DNA from: Piliocolobus tephrosceles
Lineage: Eukaryota > Chordata > Mammalia > Primates > Cercopithecidae
NCBI RefSeq assembly: GCF_002776525.5
Contig: NC_045435.1
Location: forward strand, 127,286,797-127,350,796
Length of the DNA stretch: 64,000 nt
Direction of reading: 5' to 3'
Shown here: one piece after another, positions 1 to 14,627 of the stretch
Layout: each line of letters starts with the position of its first letter
How positions within the stretch are numbered: position 1 is the stretch's first letter
Notes under the pieces: generated by a model
What the model saw: the letters and a program-made list of their open reading frames with translations, nothing else
What the model was told of the DNA's origin: nothing
Databases searched by the model: none
Made by a program: the position numbers and the translations under genes

Positions 1-2458
1 CCTTTTTCACCATAAGCCTCAAATTGCTAGTGAATATCCCATCACACGCTAATATGCACAAGGCTAGAAAACTGCTCAATGAAAAGAGAGGCTTATCTGA
101 ATGAGAGGAACTAAGACGACACAGAGTAGTTTAACAGAAAGCTTCCTTCTCGATTTTACCTCAGGATATTTCTTTCTCCATATTCTAAGGATCATTCCAG
201 AATGTTCTTCCTCAGATTCCACAAAAACAGTGATTTCAAGCTGCTCCATCCAAAGAATGGTTTAACTCTAGGAAATGAATACACACATCGCAAAGCACTT
301 GCTCAGAACGTTTCTTTGCAGGTTTCATTGGAAGACGTTTCCTCGCTCACCATGAGCCTCCGGGCGTCACTAAATAGCCCTTCACAGATTCTTTGAAAGC
401 AGAGTTTCAAAACTGGGCAACATAGAGTAAGCATTAACTCTGTGAAGTGAATGCACATATCAAAGAGCCGATTCCTGGAAAGCTTCTTCCTCAATTTTCT
501 TTCAGTATATTTCACTATTCCACATAGTACTCAATGCTTTCTGAAATATCACTGTTTTGCTTTCAGAGGAACAGGTTTCAAACACTGAGTTGTGAGAAAA
601 GAGGTATATCTCCCTGAGTGGAATGTATACATCACATAGTTGTTTCTCAGAAAGCTTCTATTGAGTTTTTATCTGAATATATCTCCTCTTTCACTGTAGG
701 CCTGAATGTGCTCCCAAACGTCCCTTCATGAATCTGTACATGACGGAGATTCCAAACTGCATAATATAATTAAAGTTTTAACTATGAGAGACGAATAAAT
801 GTATCTAACAAAAAGCAGTTTCACAGAAATCTTCTTCCAGTTTTTGTCTGAGGATATTTCCTTTTTCACCACAGTCGTCGCTATACTCCCGAATATCTCT
901 TGGTAGATATTTCTACAAACGGGATTCTGGAATCCTCTAGGAGAAGAAAGGTATACTTTTGTGAGTGGAATGTACACGTCACAAAACAGCTCCTCCTAAA
1001 GCTTCTCTTCAGTTTCTATCTGAAGAAGTTTCCTTTCTCACCATAAGACTCGAAGCCCTCCAGAATATGCAGTCGCAGACTAAACAAAAACAGTGTTATG
1101 ATATAGCTCAATGAAAAGAGAAGCTTAACTGTGTGAACGGAATTCACGTGACACAGAACAGTTTCACAGAAACATTTCTTCCGGTTTCTATCTGAGGTTA
1201 TTTCCTTTTCAGGATATTCTAAAGAGCGTTTCTAAATCTCCTTCCTCAGATTCCACAGAAACAGAGATTTCAAACAGCTCAATCCAAAGAATGATTTAAC
1301 GCTATTAGATGAATACAAACATCACAAAAGGGTTGCGCAGAAAGCTTCTCTCCGATTTTCGATGGAAGACATTTCCTTGCCTCACACAGGCCTCTGATCG
1401 CCACTTACTACCCCTTCGCAGAACCCTCAAAGATCGAATTTCAAACTCGGAAATGTAGAGTAAGCTCTAACCCTGTGAAAAGAGTGGACATGTCACAGAG
1501 CAGATTCTTGGCGTGTTTCTTTCTGTTTTTTAATGGACCACATTTCAATTTTGCCATACTCTTCAATGTCTTCCAAATATCTCTCCTTTGGTTTTACAGG
1601 AACAGTGTTCAAACTGTGCCTTATGAGAAGAAAGTTATACCGCCCACAGTGGAATGCACACATCACGAAGCCCTTTCTCAGAAACCATCTATCCAGTTTT
1701 TATCTTACTGAATTTCCTATTTCACCATAGGCCCGAATGTGATCCCAAATATCCGTTTGTGAATCCATCCACGAGTGAGTTTCCAAGCTGCATAATGTAA
1801 AGAAAGCTTCATCTATGTGAGATGCATAAACATAGCAAAAAGCAGATTCACAGAAAGCTTCTTTCCAGTTGTTATCTGAAGATATTTTCTTTTTCACCAT
1901 AGTTCAGAATGTGCTCCCAAAGGTCCCTTCGGGGATCTGTCCATGACAGTTTGCAAGCTGTGTAATGTAAAGAAAGCTTTATCTATATGAGATGATTACA
2001 CATATTACAGAGTAGTTTTCTAGAAAGCTTCTTTCCAGGTTTTGTCTGAGGCTATTTCCCTTTTCACCATCGACCTCACCATGCTCCCGAATATCTTTTG
2101 GTACCTGTTTCTCCAGAAGGGTTTCCCCGATGCTGTATGAGAAGAGAAGTATAACACTTTGACTGGAATGCACACATCACAAAGCCGTTCGTCGTAAACC
2201 TTATCTCCAGTTTCCATCTGAACATATTTCCTTTTTCACCGTTAGCCTCAAAGTGCTCCCGAATATCCCATCACACGTTAAACCTGCACATGGCTTGAAA
2301 ACTGCTCAATGAAAAGAGAACCTTATCTGAGTGAGAGGAATTAAGATGATACAGAGCAGTTTCAGAAAGACTTCTTCTGGATTTTACCTGAGGATATTTC
2401 TTTCTCCATATTCTACGGATTGTTCCCAATTGTCCTTCCTCAGATTCCACAAAAACAG

Positions 2459-4530
2459 TGATTTCAAGCTGCTCGATCCAAATAATGATTTACTGTATGA
2501 GGTGAATACACACATCGCAAAGCACTTGCTCAGAACGCTTCTGTGCCGGTTTCATCAGAAAAGGTTTCCACACTCACTGTAAGCATCCGGGCATCGCTAA
2601 ATTTCCCTTCCCAGATTCTTCAAAGACAGAGTTTCAAAACTGGGCAACATTGCATAAGCATTAACTCTGTAAAGTGAATGCACATATCAGAGAGCAGATT
2701 CTTGGAACGCTTCTTCCTCGATTTTACTTCAGTATATATCACTATTTGCCATAGTATTCAATGCGTTCCAAAACATCACTTTTTTAATTTCACAGGAACA
2801 GTGTTCAAACACAGCCTTGTGAGAAAAGAGGAATAACTCCCTGAGTGGAATGCACACATCACTAAGTATTTTCTCAGAAAGCTTCTATCCAGTTGTTATC
2901 TGAAGATATCTCCTCCTTCTACGTGTACCTGAATGTGCTCCCGAATATCCATTCGTGGATCTGTGCATGACGACGTTTCCAAACTGCGTAATATAATTAA
3001 AGTTTTAACCACGCGAGATGAATAAATATATCTAACACAAAGCAGTTTCACAGAAATCTTCTTTCCAAGTTTGTCTGAGAATATTTCCTTTTTCACCATA
3101 GTCGTCGCTAGAGTACCAAATATGTCTTGGTAGCTATTTCTCCAAAAGGGATTTGGGAATCCTCTAGGAGAAGAAAGCTATATTTCTGTGTGTGGAATGT
3201 GCACGTCACAAAGCAGCTCATCACAAAGCTTCTCTCCAGTTTGTATCTGAAGAGGTTTCTTTTCTAAACGTAAGTCTCAAAGACCTCCAGAGTATCCCTT
3301 TGCAGACTAAGCAAAAACAATGTTACGATACAGCTCAGTGAAAAGTGAAACTTAAATGCGTGGGTGGAATTCATGTGACACAGAGAAGTTTCACAGAAAG
3401 CTTCCTTCTGGTTTCTCTCCGAGGTTATTTCTTTTTCAGGATATTCTAAAGAGCGTTTCTAAATGTCCTTTCTCAGATTCCACAGAAACAGTGATTTCAA
3501 GCTGCTCAATCCAAAGAATGATTTACCTGTATGAGATGAATACACACATCACAAAGCACCTGCTCAGAACGCTTCTGTGCAGGTTTCATCAGAAAAGGTT
3601 TCCACGCTCACCGTAAGCCTCCGAGCGTCACTAAATATCCCTTCACAGATTCTTCAAAGACAGAGTTTCAAAACTGGGCAACATTGAGTAAGCATTAACT
3701 CTGTGAACTGAATGCACATATCAGAGAGCAGATTCTTGGAATGCTTCTTCCTCGATTTTATTTCAGTATATATCAGTATTTGCCATAGTCTTCAATGCAT
3801 TCTGAAATATCACTTTTTCGATTTCACAGGAACAGTGTTCAAACACTGCGTTGTGAGAAAAGAGGTATAACTCCCTGAGTGGAATGCATACATCACTAAG
3901 TAGTTTCTCAGAAAGCTTCTATCCAGCTTTTATCTGAAGATATCTCCTCCTTCTACGTGTTCCTGAATGTGCTCCCGAAGGTCCATTCGTGGATCTGTCC
4001 ATGACGAAGTTTCCAAACTGCATAATATAATTAAAGTTTTAACTATGCGAGATGAATAAATATAACTAATGCAAAGTAGTTTCACAGAAAACTTCTTTTC
4101 AGGTTTGTCTGAGGATAATTTCTTTTTCACCATAGTCGTCACTATAGTCCCGAATATCGCTTTGTAGCTTTTTCTCCAAAAGGGTTCCGGAATCCTCTAG
4201 GACAAGAAAGCTATATTTCTGTGTGTGGAATGCACACGTCACAAACCAGCTCATCAGAAAGCTTCTCTCCAGTTTCTATCCGAAGAGGTTTCTTTTCTAA
4301 CCATCAGCCTCAAAGACCTCCAGACTATCCCTTTACAGACGAAGCAAAAACAGTGTTATGATACAACTTAATGAAAAGAGAAGCTTAAATGTGTGAGCGG
4401 AATTCATGTGACACAGACCAGTTTCACAGAAAGCTTCCTTCTGGTTTTCTCTGAGGTTACTCCTTTTTCAGGATATTCTAAAGAGCATTTCCAAATGTCC
4501 TTTCTCATTTTCCACAGAATCAGTGATTTC
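2459..4530 (-). repeat. Local duplication of about six alpha monomers with a hybrid monomer
   Basis: The segment from about 2,459 to 3,490 is repeated from about 3,491 to 4,530. Both copies share variants absent from other units, such as ggtttcatcagaaaaggttt (2,551 and 3,583) and the tatatatcactatttgcc-type stretch. The monomer near 3,440-3,560 begins like the tttcaaactgctc type and ends like the tttcaagctgctc type. This is what an unequal exchange between the two paralogous monomers would leave. The array here is about 1,040 bp longer than the 13-monomer rule predicts. Confidence 0.75.
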
Positions 4531-7500
4531 AAAATGCTCAATCCAAAGAATGATTTAACGCTATGAGATGAATGCAAACATCACAAAAGAGTTCCACAGA
4601 AAGCTTCTCTCCGATTTTCGATGGAAGACATTTTCTTGCCTCACATGGGCCTCCGGTCGACACTCACTATCCCTTCACAGAACCTCAAAGACCGACTTTC
4701 AAACTGTGAAATGCAGAGTGAGATTTAACTCTGTAGAAAGAATGGATACATCAGGGAGCAGTTTCTTCGAGTGCTTCTTTCTTTTTTTATTGGATGACAT
4801 TTCACTTTTTGCCTTAGTCTTCAATGTGCTCCGAATATCACTCTTTTGGTGTTACAGGAACAGTATTCAAACTGTGCCTTATGAGAAGAAAGTTATACCT
4901 CCCTGAGTGGAATGCACACATCACCAAGCAGTTTCTCAGAAAGCTTCTCTCCAGTTTTAATCTGACTATATTTCCTCTTTCACCATAGGCCCGAAGGTGA
5001 TTCCAAATATCCCTTCATTGATCCATCCAGGAAGTAGTTTTAAAGCTATGTAATGTAAAGAAAGTTTCATGTATGTGAGCTGAATAAACACAGCAAAAAG
5101 CAGATTCATAGAAGGCTTCCTTCCAGTTTTTATCTGAAGATATTTCCTTTTCACCATAGTCCAGAATGTGCTCCCGAACGTCCCTTTGTGGATCCGTCCA
5201 TGACCGTTTCCAAGCTGCGTAATGTAAAGAAAGCTTTATCTATGTAAGATAAAGTTATCACAGGTATCACAGAGTAGTTTCCTAGAAAGCCTCTTTCCAG
5301 TTTTTGTCTGAGGCTATTTCTCTTTTCACCATTGGCATCAACACACTCCTGAATCTCACTTTGGACCTGTTGCTCAAAAAGTGTTTCCCCGACGCTGTAT
5401 GGGAAGAGAGGTATAACACGGTGAGTGGAATGCACACGTCACAAAGCAGTTCCTCGGAAAGTTTCTCTCCAGTTTCGGTCTGAACATATTTTCTTTTTCA
5501 CCGTTAGCCTCAAAGTGCTCCCGAATATCCCGTCACACGCTAAACATACGCAGGGGTAGAAAACTGCTCAATGAAAAGAGAGGCTTATCTGAGTGAGAGG
5601 AATTAAGACGACACAGAGCAGTTTCACAGAATGCTTCCTCCTGGATATTGCCTGAGGTTATTTCTTTCTCCGTATTCTAAGGATCGTTCCCAAATGTAAT
5701 ACCTCAGATTCCACAAGAACAGTGATTTCAAGCTGCTCAATCCAAAGAATGGTTTAACTCTATGAGAAAAACACACAAATTGAATAGCAATTGCTCAGAA
5801 CGTTTCTCTGCAGGTTTCAAAAGAAGACGTTTCTTCGCTCACCACAAGCCTCTGGTGTCACTAAATATCCCTTCACAGATCTTCAAAGACAGAGTTTCAA
5901 AACTGGACAACATACAGTAAGCATTAACTCTGTGAAATGAATGTACATAAGAGAGTAGAGATTCCTGGAACACTTCTTCCTCGATTTTATTTCAGTACAT
6001 TTCACTATTCGCCATAGTCCTCAAAGCACTCCGAAATATGATGTTTTCAGTTTCACAGAAAGAGTGTTCAAACATTGCCTAGTGACAATAAAGGTATAAA
6101 TCCCTGAGTGGAATGCATACATCACAAAGTAGTTTCTCAGAAACCTTCTATCCAGCTTTTATCTGAAGATATCTCCTCTTTCACCATAGGCCTGAATGTG
6201 CTCTCGAATGTCCATTCATGGAGCAGTGCATGATGAAGTTTCCAAACTGCGTAATATAACTAAAGTTTTAACTATGCGAGATGAAAAAATATATCTAACA
6301 CAAAGCAGTTTCACAAAAATCTTCTTTCCAGTTTTTGTCTCAGGATATTTCTTTTTCAACATAGTCATTGCTATACTCCCAAATATCTCTTGGTAGCTTT
6401 TTCTCCAAAAGGGATTTCGAAATCATCTAGGAGAAGAAAACTATATTTCTATGAGTGGAATGCACACGTCACAAAGCATCTCCTCAGAAAGCTGCTCTCC
6501 ATTCTATCTGAATGCGTTTCCTTTCTCACCATAGGCCTCAAAGCCCTCCAGAATATCCCTTCACAGACTAAACAAAAGCAGTGTTATGATACAGCTCAAT
6601 GAATAGAGAAACTTAACTGTGTGAGCGGAATTCACGTGATGCAGACCAGTTTCACAGACAGCTCCTTCTGGTTTCTATCTCAGGTTATTTGTTTTTCAGG
6701 ATATTCTAAAGAACGTTTCCAAATGTCCTTTCTCAGATTCCACAGAAACAGTGATTTCAAACTGCTCAATCCAAACAGTGATTTAACTCTATGAGATGAA
6801 TACAAACATCACAAAAGAGGTGCACAGAAAGCTTCTCTTGGATTTTCGATAGAAGACATTTCCTTGCCTCACACAGGCCTCGGGTCTCCACTTAATATCC
6901 CTTCGCAGAACGCTCAACGACCCACTTTCAAACTGGGAAATGTAGAGTAAGCTTTAACCTTGTGAATAGAACGGACATGTCAGAGAACGGTTTCTTCGAG
7001 TGCTTATTTTTGTTTTTTATTGGACGATATTTCACTTTTTGCCATAGACTACAATGTGCTCCAAATATCACTCTTTTGGTTTTACAGGAACGCTGTTGAA
7101 ACTGTGCCTTATGGGAAGAAAGTTACAACTCCAAGAGTGCAATGCTCACATAACCAAGCAGTTTCTCAGAAAGCTTCTCTCCTGTTTTTATCTGACTGTA
7201 TTTCCTATTCCACCAAAGGCCTGAATGTGATCCCAAATATCCCTTCACGGATCCAACCACGAGGGAGTCACCTAGCTGCGTAATGTAAAGAAAGCTTCAT
7301 GTATGTGAGATGAATGAACATAGCAAAAAGCAGATTCACAGAAAGCTTTTTTCCAGTTTTTATCTGAAGATATTTCCTTTTTCACCCTATTGCAGAATGT
7401 GCTCCCGAAGGTCCCTTCGTGGATTTGTGCATGACAGTTTCCAAGCTGCCTAATGTAAAGAAAGCTTTATCTATGTGAGATGATTACACATATCACAGAG

Positions 7501-10500
7501 TTGTATCCTAGACAGCTTCTTACCAGTTTTTGTCTGAGGCTATATCCCTTTTTAACCATTGGAATCACCATGCTCTCGAATATCACTTGGTACCTTTTTC
7601 TCCAAAAGGGTTTCCCCAATGCTGTATGAGAAGAGAGATATAACACTGTGACTGGAATGCACACGTCACAAAGCAGTTCCTCGTAAAGCTTCTCTCCAGT
7701 TTCAGTCAGAACATATTTTCTTTTTCACCTTTAGCCTCAAAGTGCTCCCAAATATCCCATCACATGTTAAACATACACAGGGCTAGAAAACTTCTCAATG
7801 AAAAGGGAGGCCTATCTGAGTGAGAGAAAATAAGACGAAACAGCGCAGTTTCTCAGAAAGCTTTCTTCTGGATTTTACCTGAGGATATTTCTTTCTCCAT
7901 ATTCTAAGGATTGTTCCCAATCGTCCTTCCTCAGATTCCACAAAAACAGTGATTTCAAGCTGCTTAATCCAATGAATGGTTTAACTCTATGAGAAGAACG
8001 CTCACATTGCAAACCAGTTGCTCAGAACGTTTCTCTGTAGGTTTCATCAGATGACGTTTCGTCACTCACCACAAGCCTCCAGGCATTGCTAAATATCCCT
8101 TCACAGATTTTTCAAAGACAGAGTTTTGAAACTGGGCAACATATAGTAAGCGTTAACTCTGGGAAGTTAATGCACATATTGGAGAGCAGATTCTTCAAAT
8201 GCTTCTTTCTCAATTGTATTTCAGTATGTTTCACTATTTGCCATAGTCTTCAATGCATTCCAAAATATCACATTTCCGTTTTCACAGGAACAGGTTTCAA
8301 TCACTGCCTTGTGAGAAAAGAGGTGTAACTCCCTCGGTGGAATGCATACATCACAATGTAGTTTTTCAGAAAGTTTCTATCCAGTTGTTATCTGAAGATA
8401 TCTCCTCTTACACCGTATGCCTGAATGTGTTCCTGAATGTCCCTTCGCTGATCTGTTTATGACGAGGTTCCAAACAGCATAATATAAGGAAAGTTTTAAC
8501 TATGCAAAATGAATAAATATACCTAACACAAAGCAGTTTCACAGAAATCTTCTTTCCAGTTTTTGTCTCAGGATATTTCCTTTTTCACCATAGCCCTCCC
8601 TATACTCCCAAATATCTTTTGGTAGTTCTTTCCCCAAAAGGGATTCTGGAATCCTCTAGGAGAGAAAAGGTATATTTCTGAGAGTGGAATGCAAACGTCA
8701 CAAAGCAGCTCCTCAGAACTCTTCTCTCCATTTTCTATCTGAAAACGTTTCCTTTCTCACTGTAAGCCTCAAAACGCTCCTGAATATTCCTTCACAGACT
8801 AAATAAATCATTCTTATAATACTGCTCAATGAAAAGAGCATCTTAACTCTGTGAGCAGAATTCACGCGACAAAGAGCAGTTTCACTGAAAGCTTCCTTCT
8901 GATTTCACTATGAGGTTTTTTTTTTTTTTTCAGGATATTCTAAATAGCGTTTCTAAATGTCCTTTCTCAGATTCCACAGAAACAGTGATTTGAAACTCCT
9001 CATTCCAAAGAATGATTATATCTATGGGATGAATGCAAACATCACAAAATAGTTGCGCAGAAAGCTTCTCTCCAATTTTCGATGGAAGGAATTTCCTTGC
9101 TTGACACAGGCCTCCGGTTGCCAATTAGTATCCCTTTGCAGAACCCTCAAAGACCGACTTTCAAACAGGGAAACTTAGAGGAAGATTTAACCATGTGAAA
9201 AGAATGGACGTGTTAGAGAGAAGTTTCTTCGAGTGCTTCTTTCTGTTTTTTATTGGACGACATTTCACTTTTTGCCATAGTCTTCAAAGTGCTCTGAATA
9301 TCACTGTTTTGGTTTTACAGGAACTGTGTTCAAACTGTGACTTATGAGAAGAAAGTTACGACTCCCTGAGTGGAATGCTCACATAATGAAGCAGTTTCTC
9401 AGAAAGCTTCTCTCCAATTTTTATCTCACTATATTTCATATTTCACTGTAGGCCCGAATGTGATCCCAAACATCCTTTGCGGATCCATCCACGAGGGAGT
9501 TTGCAAGCTGGGTAATGTAAAGAAAGCTTCATATATGTGAGATGAATGAACATAGCAAAAAGCAGATTCACATAATGCTTATTTCCAGTTCTTATCTGAA
9601 GATATTTCCTTTTTCACCATAGTCCAGAATGTGCTCCCGAGGTCCCTTCGTGGATCCGTCCATGACAGTTTCCAAGCTGCGTAATGTAAAGAAAGCTTTA
9701 TCTATATGAGATGACTGCATATATCACAGAGTAGTTTCCTAGAAAGCTTCTTTCCAGTTTTTGTCTGAGGGTATTTCCCTTTTCACCATCAGCATCAACA
9801 TGCTCCCGAATATCACTTGGTACCTGTTTTTCCAAGAGGTGTACTGACGCTGTATGAGAAGAGAGGTAGAACACTGTGAGTGGAATGCACACGTCATAAA
9901 GCAGTTCCTCAGAAAACTTCTCTCCACTTTCGGGCTGAACATATTTCCTTTTTCACCGTTAGCATCAAAGTGCTCCAGAATATCCCTTCACACGCTAAAC
10001 ATACACAGGGCTAGAAAACTGCTAAATGTAAATGGAGGCTTATCTGAGTGAGAGGAATTAAGAAGACACAGAGCAGTTTCACAGAAAGTTTCCTTCTGGA
10101 TTTTACCTGAGGATATTTCTTTCTTTGTATTCTAACGATTGTTCCCAAATGCCCTTCATCAGATTCCACCAAAACAGTGATTTCAAGCTCTTCCATCCAA
10201 AGAATGGATAACTCCAGGAGACAAATATACACACCATAAAGCAGTTGCTCAGAACGTTTCTCTGGAGGTTTCATTGGAAGACTTTTCCTTGCTCACGTCA
10301 AGGCTCTGGGCATCACTAAATATCCCTTTCCAGATTCTTTAAAGACAGGGTTTCGAAACTGGGCAACATAGAGTAAGCATTAACTCTGTGAAGTGAAGGC
10401 GCATATCAGAGAGGACATTCTTGGAAGGCTTCTTTCTCGATTTTATTTCAGTATATTTCACTATTCGCCATAGTCCTCAATGCGTTCCGACATATTACTT

Positions 10501-13500
10501 TTTTCCCTTTCACAGGAAAAGTGTTGAAACACTGCCTTCTGAGAAAGGAGGTGTATCTCCCTGAGTGGAATGCATACATCACAAAGTAGTTTCTCAGAAA
10601 GCTTATATTCTGTTTTTATCTGAAGATATCTCCTCTTTCACCATAGGCCTGAATGTTCTCCCAAATGTCCCTTCGCAGATGTGTTCATGACGGAGTTTCC
10701 AAACTGCGTAATATAATTAAAGTTTTAACTATGGGAGACGAATTAATTTATCTAACACAAAGCTGTTTCACAGAAATCTTTCCAGGTTTTGTCTGAGGAT
10801 ATTTCCTTTCTCACCATAGTCGACTCCTGAATATCTCTTGGTAGCTTTTTCTCCAAAAGGGATTCCGAAATCCTCTAAAAGAAGAAAGTTATATTTCTGT
10901 GAGTGGAATGCACGCGTCACAAAGCAACTCCTCAGATAGCTTCTCTGCAGTTTCTAGCTGAAGGCATTTCCTTTATCACCATAAGCCTCAAAGCCCTCCG
11001 GAGTATCCCTTCACAGACTAAACATAAACAGTGTTATGATACAGCTCAATGAAAGGAGAAGCTTAACTGTGTGAGTGGAATTCATGTGACACAGAGCAGT
11101 TTCACAGAAAGCTTCCTTCTGGTTTCTGTGTGAGGTTATTTCTTTTTAGATATATTATAAAGAGAGTTTCCAAATGTCCTTACTCAGATTCCAAAGATAC
11201 AGTGACTTCAAACTGCTCAATCCAAAGAATGATTTTTTATTATATGAGATGAATACAAACGTCACAAAAGTGTTGTGCAGAAAGCTTCTCTCCAATTTTT
11301 GATTGAAGACATTTCCTTGCCTCACAGAGGCCTCTAGTCGCCCCCTAATATCCCTTCACAGAACCCTCAGAGACCGGCATTCAAAATGGGAAATGTAGAG
11401 AAAGCTTTAACCCTGTGAAAAGAATGGACATGTCACAGTGCAGTTTCTTCGGGTGCATCTTTCTGTTTTTTATTGGACAACATTCCACTTCTTGCCATAG
11501 TCCTCAATGTACTCCTAATATCACTCTTTAGTTTTACAGGAACAGTGTTCAAACTGTGCCTTATGAGAAGAAAGTTGTAACTCCCTGAGGGGAATACACA
11601 CATCACCAAGCAGTTTGTCGGAAAACTTCTCTCCAGTCTTTACCTGACTATATTTCCTATTTCACCATAGGCCTGAATGTGATCCATATTATCCCTTTGT
11701 GGATCCATCTACGAGGGAGTTTTCAAGCTGTGTAATGTAGAGAAAGCTTTATCTATTTGAGATGAAAAAAAAATAGCAAAAAGTAGATTCGCAGAATACT
11801 TCTTTCCAGTTTTTATGTGAAGATATTTCCTTTTTCACCATAGTCCAGAAGGTGATCCCGAAGGTCCTTCATGGATCCGTTCAAGACAGTTTCCAAACTG
11901 CGTAATGTAAAGAAAGCTTTATCTATCTGAGATGATTATACATATCACAGAGTAGTTTCCTAGAAAACTTCTTTCCAGTTTTTGTCTGAGGCTATTTCCC
12001 TTTTTACCATCGGCATCAGCATGCTCCCGAATATCACTTGGTAGCTGTTTCTTGAAAAGCATTTCCTTGACGCTGTATGAGAAGAGAGGTATTACACTGT
12101 GGCTGGAATGCACACGTCACAAAGCAGTTCCTTGGAAAGATTCCCACCAGTTTCGGTCTGAACATATTTTCTTTTTCACTATTAGTCTCAAAGTGCTCCC
12201 GAATATCCCATCACACGCTAAACATACACAGGGCTAGAGAACTGCTCAATGAAAAGAGAGGCTTATCTGAGTGAGAGGAATTAACATGACACAGGGCATT
12301 TTCACAGAAAGCTTTCTTCTGGATTCTACCTGTGGATATTTCTTTCCCCATATTCTAATGATCGTTCCCAATGTTCTTCCTCAGATTCCACAAAAACGGT
12401 GATTTCAAGCTGCTCAATCCAAAGAATGGTTTAACTCTATGAGACGAATACACACACCAGAAAGCCGTTGCTCAGAACGTTAGTGTGCAGGCTTCATCGG
12501 AAGGCATTTCGTCGCTCACCACAAGCCTCCAGGCATCACTAAATATCCCTTTGCAGATTCTGCAAGACAGAGTGCCGAAACTGGGCAACATAGAGTAAGC
12601 ATTAACTCTGTGAAGTGAATGCACATATCAGACACAGATTCTTGGAACGCTTCTTCCTCGATTTTATTTCAGTATATTTCACTATTCGCCATAGTCCTCA
12701 ATGCATTCCAAAATATCATTTTTTTGGTTTCACAGGAGGAGTGTTTAAACACTGCCTTGTCAGAAAAGAGGTATAACTCCCTGAGTGGAATTCATACATC
12801 ACAAAGTAGTTTCTCTGAAAGCTTCGATCCAGTTTTTATCTGAAGATATCTCCTCTTTCACCGGAGGCCTGAATGTGCTCCCGAATATCCCTTCACGGAT
12901 CTGTTCATGACGGAGTTTCCAAACCGCGTAATATGATTAACGTTTTAACTATGCAAGACGAATCAATGTGTCTAACATTAAGCAGTTTCACAGAAATCTT
13001 CTTTCCAGGTTTTGTCTCAGGACATTTCACCATAGTCATCGCTATACTCCCGAATATCTCTTAGTAGCTTTTTCTCCAAAAGGGATTCCAGAATCCTCTA
13101 GGAGAAGAATGGTATATTTCTTTCAGTGGAATACACTCGTCACAAAGCAGCTCCTCTGAAAGCTTCTCTCCAGTGTCTATCTGAAGACGTTTCCTTTCTC
13201 AGCATATGCCTCAAAGCCTTTCAGAGTATCCCTTTGCAGAATAAACAAAAACAGTGTTTTGATACAGCTCAATGAAAAGAGAAGCTTGACTGAGTGTGCA
13301 GAATTCACGTGGCACAGAGCAGTTTCACAGAAAGCTTCCTTCTGGTTTCTATCTGAGGTTATTACTATTTCAGGATATTCTAAAAAGAGTTTCTAAATGT
13401 CTTTCTCAGATTCCACAGAAACAGTGATTTGAAACTCCTCATGCCAAAGAATGATTATCTCTATGAGATGAATACAAACATCACAAAATAGTTGCACACA

Positions 13501-14393
13501 AAACTTGTCTCCAATTTTCGATGGAAGAAATTTCCTTGCCTAACACATGCCTCCGATTGCCACTTAGTATCACTTTGCGGAAGCCTCAAAGACCGACGTT
13601 CAAATTGGGAAATGTAGAGGAAGCTTTAACCCTGTGAAAAGAATGGACATGTCAGAGAGCAGTTTCCTCCAGTGCTGCTTTCTGTTTTTTATTAGACGAC
13701 ATTTCACTTTTTGCCATAGTTTTCAATGTGCTCTGAATATCACTGTTTTGTTTGTACAGGAACAGTGTTCAAACTGTGCTTTATGAGAAGAAAGTTTCAA
13801 CTTCCTGAGTGGAATGCTTACATCATGAAGCAGTTTCTCAGAAAGATTCTCTACAATTTTTATCTCACTATATTTCGTATTACACCATGGGCCCAAATGT
13901 GATCCAAAATATCCTTTCACGGATCCATCCATGAGGGAGTTTCCAAGCTGCATAACACAAAGAAAGCTTCATCTCTGTAAGATGAATAAATATAGCAAGA
14001 AACAAATTCACAGTAAACTTATTTCCAGGTTTATCTGAAGATATTTCCTTTTTCACCATAGTCCTGAATGTGCTCCCAAATGTCCCTTCATGGATCCGTT
14101 CATGACAGTTTCCAAGTTGCGGAATGTAAAGAAAGCTTTACTATGTGAGATGATTACACATATCACAGTGTAGTTTCCTACAAAGCGTCTTTCCAGGTTT
14201 TGTCTGAGGCTATTTCCCTTCTCACCTTCAGCAACTACATGCTCCTGAATATTACTTGGTACCTGTTTCTCCCAAAGGGTTTCCTTGATGCTGTATGAGA
14301 AGAGAGGTATAACACTGTGACTGGAATGCACAAGTCACAAAGCATTTCCTCAGAAAGCTTCTCTCCAGTTCGGTCTGAACATATTTCCTTTTT

Positions 14394-14627
14394 CACTGTT
14401 AGCCTCAAAGAGCTGCCGAATATCCCATCACAGGCTAAACATACACAGCGTTAGAAAACTGTTCAATGAAAAGTGAGGCTTAACTGAGCATGAGGAATTA
14501 AGAGGGCACCATTAGCCTCAAAGTACTCCCGAGTGTCCCATCACACATTAAATATACACAGGGCTAGAAAACTGCTCAATGAAAAGAGAGGCTTAACTGA
14601 GTGAGAAGAATTAAGACGACACAGAGC
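14394..14627 (-). repeat. 113-bp tandem duplication inside alpha monomers
   Basis: A stretch starting near 14,401 (agcctcaaag, then the cccatcacaggctaaac and gaaaactgttcaatgaaaag stretches) is repeated starting near 14,514. The offset is 113 bp, not a multiple of the 171-bp monomer, so this is a slippage or patch duplication rather than ordinary monomer-unit exchange. It explains why the unit from 12,400 to 14,730 is about 107 bp too long. Confidence 0.7.
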
